Shown one piece after another: positions 44,015-54,342 of a stretch of DNA of 64,000 nucleotides. This DNA is from Devosia nitrariae (lineage in GTDB: Bacteria; Pseudomonadota; Alphaproteobacteria; Rhizobiales; Devosiaceae). Every line of letters begins with the position of its first letter. Within the stretch, counting starts at the first letter, position 1. The stretch spans positions 162,576 to 226,575 of the forward strand of contig NZ_BSNS01000012.1 in assembly GCF_030160115.1 (NCBI RefSeq), in the 5' to 3' direction. A program made the translations under genes and the position numbers. The notes beneath the pieces are model-generated. The model was given only the letters and a program-made list of their open reading frames with translations, was not told where the DNA came from and did not search any database.

Positions 44015-45799
44015 CTAGTTGTCGGAAGGCTGGAGACCGGTGATGACCAGCATGCCGGTATGAGCCCAGAAGGCGCCGTTGATACCCATGCCCTCATTGC
44101 TGGCGCTCGGCCAGTTGGTCCAATAGTGATTGTTGTACGGTATGCGGTGGAGCCACTGGATCACCGGTACGTCGATGACGTCGCGCCAGTAGATGCCGAG
44201 TGCCTTTGCCGCTCCTTCGATGAACTTGGGATCGTCGGAGTCGAGTGACTGGATGTCGTCGAGCAGGGCGTCGTATTCTGCGTTCGCGTAACGCGAGAAC
44301 CGGTTGTTGCCAGCCGACGAGCCGATGGCGCTCGAATACTTGCCGTGGAACAGGTTCAGCGCTTCGAACGGATCGAAGAGGCTGGCGCCATGGCCGAACA
44401 GGTAGAAACCCGCCTTTCCATCGACCATGTTCTGGTAAGCGTCGGTACCGAAGTTCACGTTGGAATCGAACCCTGCCTGACGCAGCATTTCGGCGAGCAC
44501 CGGGGCGATGTCGCCATGGATGCTTTCAAAAGCCTGGATGGTCGCGTCGAGCGTCCGCCCGTCCTTCTCCCAGAGACCATCGCCGCTGCGGGTGAAACCG
44601 GCCTCTTCCATGAGCGCAGCGCTCTGGTCCGGATCGAAGGTCCAGGGGCTGTACTTCTCCTCTTCGGCCTTGACCTCTGGTGAATCGGCGAATGCCTGCA
44701 GGTTCGGGTAGAGCGGGAATGGATAGATCGTGGCGATCTCGGCGCCTTCGTAGAGCACCTCGTTGATAAGGTCGCGGTTGATGGCGAGGCTGATGGCCTT
44801 GCGTACGCGAACGTCGCTGTAAGGCTCCAGTTGAGTGTTCATCCACAGCGAATTCGGCCACCAATCCAGATAGCCGTAGGGCGACTCTGTCCCTGTCCAG
44901 GACTGGATTTCCGGGTTCTGCTGCAGGATGTTGCCGATGATCTGAGCGCGCATGTCGACCGAGGAGTCGAACTCATTGTTGACCAGGCGCTGGGCCACGG
45001 TGTCGATCGGCTGGTTGAGGATGTTCACCACAACGACGCGCTTGACCGCCGGCTGCTCGATACGGCCGGCCTCCACGGCCCACCAGTCATCCCGCAGGTC
45101 GAGGATCTTCTGATTGGTATTCCACGCAACGATGTTGTAGGGGCCCGAATGCGGGATCTCATCAAGGCCGGGGGCCTTGGTCGGGTCTTCCTGCTGCGAC
45201 ATCCAGTGCTCCGGCACGATCGGAATGCCGGTATCGAACTTCTCGGTCAGCACCTCGAACTTGAAACGCGGCGCGGGCTGCTTGAAGGTCACCTCGACAG
45301 TGTACTCGTCGGTGGCGGTGATGGTATCCACCAGGTCGGCAAACTGGGTGTGATACGGCAGCGTCTCGTATTTCTGCTGACCTTCGAAGGTATAGACCAC
45401 ATCGTCGCCCGTGACCGGCTCCCCGTCGGACCATTTCGCCATCGGGTTGAGCTTGATCTCGAGGGCGGTAAAGTCGTCATTGGTATATTCCATACTGTCG
45501 GCCAGCCATGGAATGAACTCGTTCTTGTAGATACCGAAATACATCAGCGGCTCGAACAGGAGGTTATTGCCTTCCTGATGCGTGTAGCCGGGCAGCACCC
45601 AAGGGTTGGTTGTGCCGATGGAGGAGGACGCCGAAACGCCCCACGCCAGGTTCAGCGTCTGGTTGCGCGGCACGTCCGGCAACGATGCCGGCGCGATCTC
45701 CGTCGGCGGTGGCGCTCCGGTCTGGGCGACGGCTGCTACCGGCGCCCCGATCAGCCCCAGCGAAACCACCGCTGCGGCAACAGTGTGCAACTTGATCAT
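44015..45799 (-). CDS. ABC transporter substrate-binding protein (family 5), likely for an acidic oligosaccharide
   Basis: A 594-residue periplasmic binding protein. A signal peptide covers about 1-25 (ending A-A-V-A-Q), then a proline-rich linker. Family 5 features: W-S-D-G-E-P-V-T-G-D-D-V-V-Y-T-F near 123-138, H-S-G-P-Y-N-I-V-A-W near 215-224 and V-R-K-A-I-S-L-A-I-N-R near 329-339. Its length and the F-E-P-L-M-Y segment are like those of binding proteins for oligosaccharides rather than dipeptides. First gene of the operon running to 38151; the partner genes uxuA and the Udh-like enzyme argue for a uronate-containing ligand. Confidence 0.92.
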   Translation of the reverse strand: MIKLHTVAAAVVSLGLIGAPVAAVAQTGAPPPTEIAPASLPDVPRNQTLNLAWGVSASSSIGTTNPWVLPGYTHQEGNNLLFEPLMYFGIYKNEFIPWLADSMEYTNDDFTALEIKLNPMAKWSDGEPVTGDDVVYTFEGQQKYETLPYHTQFADLVDTITATDEYTVEVTFKQPAPRFKFEVLTEKFDTGIPIVPEHWMSQQEDPTKAPGLDEIPHSGPYNIVAWNTNQKILDLRDDWWAVEAGRIEQPAVKRVVVVNILNQPIDTVAQRLVNNEFDSSVDMRAQIIGNILQQNPEIQSWTGTESPYGYLDWWPNSLWMNTQLEPYSDVRVRKAISLAINRDLINEVLYEGAEIATIYPFPLYPNLQAFADSPEVKAEEEKYSPWTFDPDQSAALMEEAGFTRSGDGLWEKDGRTLDATIQAFESIHGDIAPVLAEMLRQAGFDSNVNFGTDAYQNMVDGKAGFYLFGHGASLFDPFEALNLFHGKYSSAIGSSAGNNRFSRYANAEYDALLDDIQSLDSDDPKFIEGAAKALGIYWRDVIDVPVIQWLHRIPYNNHYWTNWPSASNEGMGINGAFWAHTGMLVITGLQPSDN

Positions 45800-46163
45800 C
45801 AGTCAGCTCTCTCCCTCTTTCCGCGGTCAGCTTCATCCGGCCCGACCCCCGGACACGGTTGTGCCTCCCGCGCTCCTCTCGCCGGCCCTGGCCGGCAAAG
45901 CTGTGGTGATGTCGCTGCGCCCCGGTCTCCTCAAACCTTGGCGGGCGCTGCGCCTCCCCGCGACCTCCCTGCTCCGGTCTTCGCCGTGTTTCAGGAAGTC
46001 AGTTCATAGCAATATTGCTTCATCTCCTCCGTGTTGGCAAATAAAATAACAAAAGTTGTCTTGTACAGGATGTCAGAATATCAAGAATTTCCGCCAGAAA
46101 ACGCAGTTAACTGGCAATTGCACTCACAAATTTACTAACTACCCGATAAACTGCTGCCTTTGA
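45800..46163. promoter_or_regulatory. Intergenic region upstream of the ABC operon
   Basis: No gene is visible in these 364 bases. Positions 46000-46160 are clearly AT-rich compared with the surroundings, as expected for a promoter region. They hold the perfect palindrome AGCAATATTGCT (46008-46019), a TTGTACA motif (46061-46067), and CAGTTAACTG (46103-46112) flanked by GCCAG/CTGGC. Which of these is used by a regulator cannot be told here. Confidence 0.4.
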
Positions 46164-47162
46164 TTACCCCACACGCATTTCCGCCTCGGACAGGGCGAAG
46201 GCCGTGACCGAATGGCTGATGGTCAGCGGGTCCCCTTCCGCGAGTTCAACCGCAGTTGGGATGCCACGCTTGTTGATTGGATTTGGACGCACTGAGAGCG
46301 ACGTGTTGAAGTCGAAAGCCGACGCCATCGGCTCGACGCCGATGCCGCGGTACTGTCCATGCCATGGCGGTCCATTGATGCCGCGGTCGGTGCACCAGAT
46401 TTGCAGGCAAGGAAGGATCGATCGATCCCAATCGAGTTCCACCCCTGCCCTGTCCTCCACAAAGAGTGCGCGCAACGGTCCGCGCATGCCACAGAGCTGC
46501 ACGCTGACATTCGGCCTGCCCAGCGGGACGCGGCCGAGGTCGACCCTGCCATCAGGCAAAGGCACGTCATCAAGAGCAGAAAATTCGTCGTCCTGGCCGT
46601 CGTGAATATGTCGTGGATGAACGAGCCCGAAGTCGAACTCGGCCTCCAGGCGCAGAGCGCCCGGCGCATCAGGCAGGCGCAGGATCGGGTGCAATCCAAC
46701 CGAGATGCGCCCGCCGTACCGCGGATAGATGGTAAGGCTCGAGTCCAACGCGGGCGCGCCGTCGCGACCGGAAACCGTGCGCTCGAGACGCTGAATTATT
46801 GACTCGTCGGGATAGTCGAGGCTCAGCGTCACGCTTGAGGAATCGTGCGAGAGCAAGCTCCACTCCGCATCCCCCGCGGGGCCGTGGATCGGCAGAAGCG
46901 GCGGCTCGGTCATCAGGCTCGCCCATTTCTGCGGGCCGATCGGCTCGGCTGGCCCTGCGCCGAACGGCACGCAAACGAAGTCGCCGCCAAGTTCGCGCAG
47001 ATGCCCGATTATGCTCGGATCGTGCACCGTACCCATCCACGGCGCCCGGGCATAGGGCTTGAAAGCACCGCCCGGCAGATCGAACCGGCAGTCGGCGAGA
47101 ACTGCGGCAGTGCTGAGCACCACCGCTTCGCCGTGACTCCAGCTCAACCGGTATGGGTTCAC
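46164..47162 (-). CDS. Aldose 1-epimerase-like (galactose mutarotase fold) protein
   Basis: A 332-residue protein of beta-sandwich mutarotase type. Family-like segments are F-V-C-V-P-F-G near 62-68, L-H-P-I-L-R-L-P near 157-164, L-P-C-L-Q-I-W-C near 256-263 and G-I-G-V-E-P-M-A-S-A-F near 281-291 (Glu as probable base). It probably interconverts anomers of a sugar or uronate, or binds one. It follows manD after 94 bases on the same strand and ends the 49590-46164 gene group. Confidence 0.75.
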   Translation of the reverse strand: MNPYRLSWSHGEAVVLSTAAVLADCRFDLPGGAFKPYARAPWMGTVHDPSIIGHLRELGGDFVCVPFGAGPAEPIGPQKWASLMTEPPLLPIHGPAGDAEWSLLSHDSSSVTLSLDYPDESIIQRLERTVSGRDGAPALDSSLTIYPRYGGRISVGLHPILRLPDAPGALRLEAEFDFGLVHPRHIHDGQDDEFSALDDVPLPDGRVDLGRVPLGRPNVSVQLCGMRGPLRALFVEDRAGVELDWDRSILPCLQIWCTDRGINGPPWHGQYRGIGVEPMASAFDFNTSLSVRPNPINKRGIPTAVELAEGDPLTISHSVTAFALSEAEMRVG

Positions 47163-47256
47163 CGCGCCGCCCTCACCAACTGGTCACCGGGCCACAGTCC
47201 GCCTCGCGGTGGCCAACGCAGACCGGCTTGTTTGCAGTGATCTTCATCTCGAGGTC

Positions 47257-48468
47257 CTACCAGCTCGTAAGGGTACCGTCTTCAAGACGGGCGACGGGGA
47301 GATAGGCCTGGGCATAGGGATACTTGGCGGCAACTGCTTCGTCGATGTCGACGCCATGACCGGGCGCTTCGCCGGGCTGGAGATAGCCTCGCTCATAGGT
47401 CCAGGCGCACGGGAACATGTCGCGCGTTGCCTCGGTGTAGCCGGAGAATTCCTGGATGCCGAAATTGTTGATCGCCGTATCGACGTGAATGTTGCAGCCC
47501 ATGGCGACAGGCGACACGTCCATCGGACCGTGGCAGGCCGAACGCACATGGTAGATCGAGGCGAAGTCGAAGATCTTCTTGAGACCCGTCACCCCGCCTG
47601 CGTGCACCGACGTCACGCGGATATAGTCGATCAGTTGTTCTGAGATCAGCGTCGTGGTGTCGTAGATCGAGTTGAACACCTCGCCGACCGCGATCGGCTG
47701 CGTGGTGTGCTGGCGCAAGAGTCGGAAGCCCTCCTGCAGTTCAGCCGGCACCGCGTCTTCCAGCCAGAACAGCCGGAACGGCTCCAGATCCTTGCCCAGC
47801 CGCGCCGCTTCGATTGGAGTGAGGCGATGATGGACGTCATGAAGAAGGTGCACGTCCCATCCCACTGCATCGCGCAGTTTCTCGAAGAGCCTTGGGACCA
47901 ACGGCAGGTATTTGTGCGTTGCCCAGACCTCTTCGTTCGGCAGCGGTCGCACCGTCTTGCCGGCAGCGTCATCAGTCGAGGTGCCGGTGCCATAGATGGG
48001 CGGCAGCCCGGGGATGGCGACTTGAGCGCGGATGGCATCGAGCCCTTGCTCGCGCAGGGCCAGAACGCCTTCGACCACTTCGTCGATGTCCATGCCGCTG
48101 GCATGTTGATAGACCATCACCTTGTCGCGGGAGCGGCCGCCGAGGAGCTGGTAGAGCGGCATGTTGGCCGCCTTGGCCTTAATGTCCCACAAAGCCATGT
48201 CGATGCCGGAGATCGCGGCCATCGTGATCGGTCCGCGCCGCCAATAGGCACCCTTGTAGAGGTACTGCCAGATGTCCTCGCTGCGCATTGGATCGCGGCC
48301 GATGAGACATGGCACCACATGGTCTTCGAGATAGGCGACCACTGCCTTCTCGCGGCCGTTCACGGTGGCGTCGCCGACGCCGTAAAGCCCTTGGTCGGTC
48401 ATCACCTTGACCGTGACGAAGTTGCGGCCTGGCGAAGCGACGATGATCTTGATGTCGGTGATCTTCAT
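47257..48468 (-). CDS. manD: Mannonate dehydratase, enolase superfamily (ManD/RspA)
   Basis: A 403-residue ManD-type protein, near the usual length. P-G-R-N-F-V-T-V-K near 13-21, [10 protein letters not shown] near 70-79, [11 protein letters not shown] near 207-217, F-W-L-E-D near 234-238, A-V-G-E-V-F near 260-265, H-G-P-M-D-V-S-P near 312-319 and the ending [12 protein letters not shown] are all family signatures. It dehydrates D-mannonate and/or D-gluconate to 2-keto-3-deoxygluconate. Lies 72 bases after the second uxuA gene. Confidence 0.95.
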   Translation of the reverse strand: MKITDIKIIVASPGRNFVTVKVMTDQGLYGVGDATVNGREKAVVAYLEDHVVPCLIGRDPMRSEDIWQYLYKGAYWRRGPITMAAISGIDMALWDIKAKAANMPLYQLLGGRSRDKVMVYQHASGMDIDEVVEGVLALREQGLDAIRAQVAIPGLPPIYGTGTSTDDAAGKTVRPLPNEEVWATHKYLPLVPRLFEKLRDAVGWDVHLLHDVHHRLTPIEAARLGKDLEPFRLFWLEDAVPAELQEGFRLLRQHTTQPIAVGEVFNSIYDTTTLISEQLIDYIRVTSVHAGGVTGLKKIFDFASIYHVRSACHGPMDVSPVAMGCNIHVDTAINNFGIQEFSGYTEATRDMFPCAWTYERGYLQPGEAPGHGVDIDEAVAAKYPYAQAYLPVARLEDGTLTSW

Positions 48469-48540
48469 TGGCGGTTTCAGCGCAAATACGGGTGAAGACG
48501 ATAGCCGTGGGTGAGCCGACGAGGCTCGGCATGGGGGTCG

Positions 48541-49590
48541 TTAGAGGAGGCCGGAATAGCTCGCCATGCGAATGAGGCCCTGCATGTAGCCGATGGCATG
48601 CGCCCTGCCCCGGTGGTTCCAGTCGCTGTCGCCGTCGAGCTTGGGCACGTGGTCGTCGAGAAGGAACCCGTCGAAACCGTGACGCGCCAGCAATGCCACC
48701 ACTTCGGCCGGATCGTAGTTGCCGTCGCCGATGAAGCACTCGGTGAAGTTCGGCACGGAACCCTGAACATCCCGGAAGTGGATGTAGGCGATGGCGCCGC
48801 GTGGCGCGAAAAACTCGATCATCTCGGCAACGTTCGCCTTGCCGCCCGGCATCTCCGAACAACATCCAAGGCAAAGATCAAGCGACCAGGCCGGTGACTG
48901 ACCGGCCATCTCGTAAGCTTTGCGGAAACCGTGAGGCCTGTAGAAAAGCCGCGCCACGCCCCCCAGCATCGGCACCGGCGGATCGTCGGGATGGAGGGCC
49001 AGCCGGATCCCCTCCTCCTCTGCGACCGGGAGCACCGCTTCGATGAAATAGCGATAGTTCTCCCACATGACCTCTTCGGTCACCGCCGGCCCGTCCTTGC
49101 CAAAGAGCGGCATGGAACTGGCGCGGCCCAGGGTCGTGGGCATAAAGCTGCGCAAAAGCTCGAGGTCGTCGGCATTCGCCTCGACGACGCTCATGTCGAA
49201 CTGGCGTGCAAGGGCACCGCCGCGCGTCGGCGCCGACCGGTTGGTGGTCCACACCGAATTCGGCATGAAGTGATAGCCAAGGACGGGCACCCCGGCTCGG
49301 GCGACGGCCCTGATCGTGGCCTGATAGTTCTCGATCTGCTCGTCGCGCCCCTGAAGTCCGAGCATGACCTTGTGGTAGAAGTGGGTTGGGACGTTCTCGA
49401 TAGCTTCGAACTTGAGCCCTGCCGCCTCGACCTGTTCGACCAGCGCCCGTACGTTGCGTTCCTCCCAGCGGGTGTCGCCGGGAAGACTTGGGTTGTTCAT
49501 CTGGATGCCTGAGACGCCGATCTGCGCTGCAAAGCGCAAGCGTTCCTCGGTCAGCTCATGGAACTGACCCACAGCGATCCTGATCGCCAC
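48541..49590 (-). CDS. Second UxuA-family mannonate dehydratase
   Basis: A 349-residue UxuA-like TIM barrel. Catalytic motifs: L-H-P-D-D-P-P near 198-204, L-D-L-C-L-G-C-C-S-E-M near 235-245 (the family Cys; other members read CQGN), I-H-F-R-D-V-Q-G near 269-276 and L-D-D-H-V-P near 309-314. Start is GTG at 49590 with GGGGAGACA directly upstream; the frame is open to 49626. It diverges clearly from the 39004-39966 copy, so it may act on a different aldonate. First of three minus-strand sugar genes. Confidence 0.83.
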   Translation of the reverse strand: MAIRIAVGQFHELTEERLRFAAQIGVSGIQMNNPSLPGDTRWEERNVRALVEQVEAAGLKFEAIENVPTHFYHKVMLGLQGRDEQIENYQATIRAVARAGVPVLGYHFMPNSVWTTNRSAPTRGGALARQFDMSVVEANADDLELLRSFMPTTLGRASSMPLFGKDGPAVTEEVMWENYRYFIEAVLPVAEEEGIRLALHPDDPPVPMLGGVARLFYRPHGFRKAYEMAGQSPAWSLDLCLGCCSEMPGGKANVAEMIEFFAPRGAIAYIHFRDVQGSVPNFTECFIGDGNYDPAEVVALLARHGFDGFLLDDHVPKLDGDSDWNHRGRAHAIGYMQGLIRMASYSGLL

Positions 49591-50217
49591 TGTCTCCCCT
49601 CCCAACGCTGGGCGGCACCGTTGCACCCCGCCTGATCATTCCCGGGAGCCTAGGCGACAAATGCACGCGAGCCAAGCCTTCGCACATGAAGAAACAGAAA
49701 TAATGTACAATCCTAACAAGATCATCGCACAGGTCCACATCGAGGCTTTGAGTGGCGATGTTGCCGTACCGGCCCCACCGCTGAGGCTGCACGCGCGCGA
49801 GCCGTGAAAATGGAAACCACTGCCTCTTGCCGAGCAGCGCTGCCGACTGGATCTCTGCCGGCCTTTGTCGCGCGAGGTTCCAGCGGAAGTCGCCAAATCG
49901 CCGCCACCGGCGACCATGGGCCGTCAGCAGCCTGCCCGGCCCCTGCCAGCTCTTCGTCGATCCCGAGACGCTACGGCCTGCCCGTTTCTCGCTTACGTGA
50001 TGGCAAGCTCGTCAGCACCGCGATCCGCGTCGAAGACCGGACCCCCACATGCAGGTCGAGGAACGGAGGAGACATCGACCAATGGACATCTACTTCAATG
50101 CCGGTCACCGGCATCGAATTGCCCATTCCCACGTGGTCACCACGCAACATGACCGCAACACGGGAGGCCAATTTGCGGGCTATTCCGTCCCGCAAACGAC
50201 TGATTTATTTGAAAATA
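49591..50217. other. Long intergenic stretch without a convincing gene
   Basis: In 627 bases I find only short frames of unnatural composition (for example plus strand 49804-50223). TGTACAA at 49704-49710, in an AT-rich run before the uxuA-like gene, matches the TTGTACA motif before the ABC operon (46061-46067) and may be part of its promoter. The part 49800-50200 holds nothing I recognise and may be a decayed gene. Confidence 0.35.
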
Positions 50218-50294
50218 TGGTAGCGGAGGAGGGATTTGAACCCCCGACACATGGATTATGATTCCACTGCTCTAACCAACTGAGCTACTCCGCC
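50218..50294 (-). tRNA. tRNA-Met (CAT), elongator type
   Basis: 77 bases on the minus strand, with 3' CCA encoded. Acceptor strands GGCGGAG and CTCCGCT pair (G-U at the first pair), the D-arm is AGCTCAGTTGGTTAGAGC, the anticodon loop is ATCATAA (anticodon CAT), and the T-arm is GGGGGTTCAAATCCCTC. The mispaired 1-72 position of initiator tRNA (C1-A72) is absent, so this is elongator Met. Confidence 0.95.
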
Positions 50295-50391
50295 CCAAGG
50301 GGCTCCGCGTCGGGCGCGGTGGGCGCTGTCGAGCGCCGCGACTTATTAGGTTTGCGTGTCGCGCGTGTCAAGCGCCGTGCGGCACGCGGGA

Positions 50392-51045
<654 letters not shown>

Positions 51046-51059
51046 GGATGCGCTCCTTG

Positions 51060-51175
51060 AGCTCCGAGCGGGATGCGAAAAGGTGGGAACTGGTTTTTCG
51101 CGACAATCCCGCGACAACAAGGGCTAGAGTGCGCGATTTGATTTCATCAAATCGCATCGCGCTCTAGCGCAACGC
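51060..51175. repeat. Dispersed Hyphomicrobiales repeat with foldback
   Basis: GAAAAGGTGGGAACTGGTTTTTCGCG, then CCCGCGACAACAAGGGCTAGAG (both given in part), and the foldback GCGATTTGAT-TTC-ATCAAATCGC (51132-51154), ending GCGCTCTAGCGC. This layout is common in intergenic regions of the order. It lies upstream of udgX. Confidence 0.5.
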
Positions 51176-51338
51176 AGGGGAAACGAATACCGCGGGCACG
51201 GGTTGCCGAACCGGCGCGATCGTTCGAGGATCGGCAACGGCCTGTCGGCACCGGCTCACTGCTCGGCGGCGGGGAACCGTCCTATGTTTCGGTCAACAAG
51301 GGCGCTGTGAGAGGCGCACCATTTCAGGAGACACGACC

Positions 51339-52289
51339 ATGACCCTCGAACTCGGCGGCATCCACCATCTGACGGCCGTAACGGCGCAAGCGCCGCGCAA
51401 CCTCGAATTCTATACCAAGACCCTCGGCATGCGTCTGATCAAGAAGACGGTCAACCAGGACGACACCACCGCCTATCACCTCTTTTACGGTGACGGCGTC
51501 GCGTCGCCCGGCGCGGACCTCACCTTCTTCGATTTCCCGGCAGCGCCCGAGAAGCGCGGTACGCACTCGATCGTGCGCACGGGGCTGCGGGTCGACAGCG
51601 AAGACACCCTCAAATGGTGGAAGGATCATCTGCAGAACTCAGGCGTCGGCACCAGCGCCATCAAGGAGCGCTTCGGGCACCTCTCGCTCGAGTTCGAGGA
51701 TTTCGAGGGTCAGCGCTTCCGCCTGGTGGTCGACCCGGCCAACACTGCCAAGGCATGGGAGAAGAGCCCCGTGCCGGCCGACCGGCAGATCATCGGGCTC
51801 GGCCCCATCACCATGAGTGTGCCGCGGCTCGAACCGACCGCCAAGGTTTTGACAGAGGTGATGAACATGCGCGAGGTGAGGTCCTACCCCGACCGCACCA
51901 ATACCGGCGACGTCCATGTCTTCGAGATGGGCCCCGGAGGCCCCTCGGCCGAGTTGCACGTCGCCGTCCAGCCCGATCTCGAGTTCGTGCGTCCCGGCGC
52001 CGGCGGCGTCCACCACGTCGCCTTCCGCACGCCCGACCAGGAGACGCTCCGCCAGTGGATCTCCCGCGTGAGCGAGGCGGGCCTGCGCTCGAGCGGCGAA
52101 GTGGAACGCTACTACTTCACCTCGCTCTATTTCCGCGAGCCCAACGGCATCCTCTTCGAGATCGCCACGGACGTCCCCGGCTTTACCGCCGACGAGCCGC
52201 TGGAGACCCTGGGAGAGAGCCTGTCGCTCCCTCCGTTCCTCGAGCCGCAACGGGAAAAGATCGAGGCGGGTCTGAAGCCACTGGAGTAG
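51339..52289 (+). CDS. Ring-cleaving dioxygenase (vicinal-oxygen-chelate, MhqO/LinE-like)
   Basis: A 316-residue protein of two glyoxalase-fold halves. N-terminal G-I-H-H-L-T-A-V-T near 7-15 carries the first metal His; the second half has G-V-H-H-V-A-F-R-T near 224-232 (second His) and [10 protein letters not shown] near 265-274 (Glu ligand). This matches hydroquinone-type ring-cleaving dioxygenases of the MhqO family. It probably opens a substituted hydroquinone with Fe(II). ATG at 51339 after AGGAGACACGACC. It is alone on the plus strand. Confidence 0.88.
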   Translation: MTLELGGIHHLTAVTAQAPRNLEFYTKTLGMRLIKKTVNQDDTTAYHLFYGDGVASPGADLTFFDFPAAPEKRGTHSIVRTGLRVDSEDTLKWWKDHLQNSGVGTSAIKERFGHLSLEFEDFEGQRFRLVVDPANTAKAWEKSPVPADRQIIGLGPITMSVPRLEPTAKVLTEVMNMREVRSYPDRTNTGDVHVFEMGPGGPSAELHVAVQPDLEFVRPGAGGVHHVAFRTPDQETLRQWISRVSEAGLRSSGEVERYYFTSLYFREPNGILFEIATDVPGFTADEPLETLGESLSLPPFLEPQREKIEAGLKPLE

Positions 52290-52350
52290 GCTCACCCACA
52301 CCATCGGCCGTGACGTATAAACCGCGTGACGGCCGATGGTTCGCTCGTGC

Positions 52351-54342
52351 CTACCGATCCGGTTTCAACGAAGCCGCGAGATCGACGAGGCCGACGAACT
52401 CGGCGCGGTAACCGGCGTCGTCCGCTCCCCGACCGCTCTGCGCCAGCGACCGGATGGCCTGCCAGCTCATGTCGCCGGCATAGTCGGAACCCCTAAGTTT
52501 CTGGCCGAAGGCGGCGACGGCGGCGGCAAAGCGCATGTCGGCAGGCACTTCATCCATAGTCTCGTAGGTGACTTCGGCCGTCACCGGCGTCTCGATCAGC
52601 TGGCTGACATCGCCGTCGGGCAGCTTGTAGCGCATCCGCAGGAACGCGTACTCGTTCGACGCACCGCTGGTGGTGGTTTCGGCCGAACCATAGCGCAGGG
52701 GATCGATCAGCGCCCCTTCCGACCCCGTCGGCGTCACCTCGTAGATGGCCGTCACCGTATGGCCTGCGCCGATGTCGCCCGCGTCGACCTTGTCGTTGTT
52801 GAAATCCTCGCGGTTGAGCGCGCGCGTCTCGTAACCGACGAGCCGGTACTCCGAGATCAGCGCCGGGTTGAACTCGACCTGGATCTTCACGTCCTTGGCG
52901 ATGGTCTCGAGCGTACCGCCGATCTCCTCGACCAGCACCTTCTGCGCTTCGCGGAAGTTCGAGATGTAGCTTGCCTGCCCGTTGCCGTTCTGCGCCAGGC
53001 TTTGCATGGTGTCGTCGCCGAGATTGCCTGTGCCGAAGCCGAGGACGGAGAGGAAGACGCCGCTGTCGCGCTTGGCCTTGATATAGTCCTCGAGTTCGTC
53101 CGGATCGGAGATGCCGACATTGAAATCGCCGTCGGTGGCCAGGATCACCCGGTTGATGCCGCCCTCGACCTTGGCCTCTTCGGCAAGACGATAGGCAAGT
53201 TCGATACCCTCGGCACCAGCCGTCGAGCCGCCGGACCAAAGGCTGTCGAGCGCCGAAAGGATTTTCGCCTTCTCCCGCGCCGACGTCGGCTCGAGCGCGA
53301 CGCCTGCCGAGCCGGCATAGGTGACGATCGAGATCGTGTCGTTATCGGTCAGCTGCTCGACCAGCAGCCGGAAGGCGCGCTTCAAAAGCGGCAGCTTGTC
53401 GGGTGAATCCATCGAGCCGGAAGTGTCGATGAGAAAGACGAGATTGCTCGGCTTGTCCTCGGTTGCCGGCGGCTCGTAGCCCTTGATGCCGATATGGAGA
53501 AGGCGCGTTGCCGGATTCCAGGGCGTTGGATAGAGCGCAACGGTCGGCGCAAAGGGCGCCTCGGCACTGTCGGCTTCCGGGTAGCCGTAAGGGAAATAGT
53601 TGATCATCTCCTCGATGCGCACGGCATCGGGCTGGGGCACCTGCCCCTCCTCGAGCATCCGTCGCACATAGGAGTAGCTGGCGGTGTCGACATCGACCGA
53701 GAAGGTCGAGACCGGTGCTTCGGCCACAGCCTTGACCGGCTGTTCGTTGAACCTCGTGAACGCGTCGCCGCTCGCCTCGGCCGGCGACGGCGCGATGACG
53801 CCCGTCGCCATCAGGCTCGGCGCCATGGGGGCGGGCGACGGTATGGCCTCAATGTCTTGCGCCGGCGCGGCGGCGCCGGACTGGGCCGTCACCGCGGTCT
53901 TCGCCCGGTTGGCGGTCATGGCAGGAGCGGAGACCGGCATTTCGGCCGTATCGGCATCGGCAAGAGCCTCCTCGCGCGTCTCGACCGGCTCGGGCGCGGT
54001 CGGCGCCGCAGCTTGCTGCGGGATGGTCGTGGGGGTCATCGATGTTGTAGTCAAAAGCTGGTAGCCGAGCGGCAGCAGGAGGAGAGCCATTGCTGCTGTC
54101 GCTACCGGGAGACGCATGTCCATGATCCAGTTTCCTTGAAAGGTTGGAACGATGGACTTGAGACGCTCGCGCCAGCTTTTTCCTTTGGCCGCACGTTGCA
54201 TTTTTTTTGCCTGCTCTTCCCTCGCGACTTCGAACGCCGCGGTTCCCGCGGCGAGCGCGCGGGCCTTCGCCCCGGCATCGGGCGCCGGGACATCGAGCTT
54301 GCCAAGGGCGGCGAAGGGTTCGTTGTTCATCTCATTGCTCAT
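52351..54342 (-). CDS. Membrane-anchored VWA-domain protein (YfbK-like)
   Basis: A 663-residue protein. An N-terminal cytoplasmic segment (1-75) precedes one membrane helix (about 78-97), a P/A/T-rich linker (100-200), a von Willebrand factor N-like region with S-T-F-S-V-D-V-D-T-A-S-Y near 217-228, then the VWA domain (about 290-460) with an intact MIDAS (L-I-D-T-S-G-S-M). A DUF3520-type C-terminus follows. ATG at 54342 overlaps the sigma-factor stop by four bases. The single-pass design next to an ECF sigma gene suggests the N-terminus could act as an anti-sigma element (inference). Confidence 0.88.
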   Translation of the reverse strand: MSNEMNNEPFAALGKLDVPAPDAGAKARALAAGTAAFEVAREEQAKKMQRAAKGKSWRERLKSIVPTFQGNWIMDMRLPVATAAMALLLLPLGYQLLTTTSMTPTTIPQQAAAPTAPEPVETREEALADADTAEMPVSAPAMTANRAKTAVTAQSGAAAPAQDIEAIPSPAPMAPSLMATGVIAPSPAEASGDAFTRFNEQPVKAVAEAPVSTFSVDVDTASYSYVRRMLEEGQVPQPDAVRIEEMINYFPYGYPEADSAEAPFAPTVALYPTPWNPATRLLHIGIKGYEPPATEDKPSNLVFLIDTSGSMDSPDKLPLLKRAFRLLVEQLTDNDTISIVTYAGSAGVALEPTSAREKAKILSALDSLWSGGSTAGAEGIELAYRLAEEAKVEGGINRVILATDGDFNVGISDPDELEDYIKAKRDSGVFLSVLGFGTGNLGDDTMQSLAQNGNGQASYISNFREAQKVLVEEIGGTLETIAKDVKIQVEFNPALISEYRLVGYETRALNREDFNNDKVDAGDIGAGHTVTAIYEVTPTGSEGALIDPLRYGSAETTTSGASNEYAFLRMRYKLPDGDVSQLIETPVTAEVTYETMDEVPADMRFAAAVAAFGQKLRGSDYAGDMSWQAIRSLAQSGRGADDAGYRAEFVGLVDLAASLKPDR

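Noticed and set aside
49804..50223. 139-codon plus-strand frame upstream of the tRNA
   Set aside because: Composition is unnatural (Ser/Arg/Pro-rich), there is no ribosome site, and it runs into the tRNA gene.
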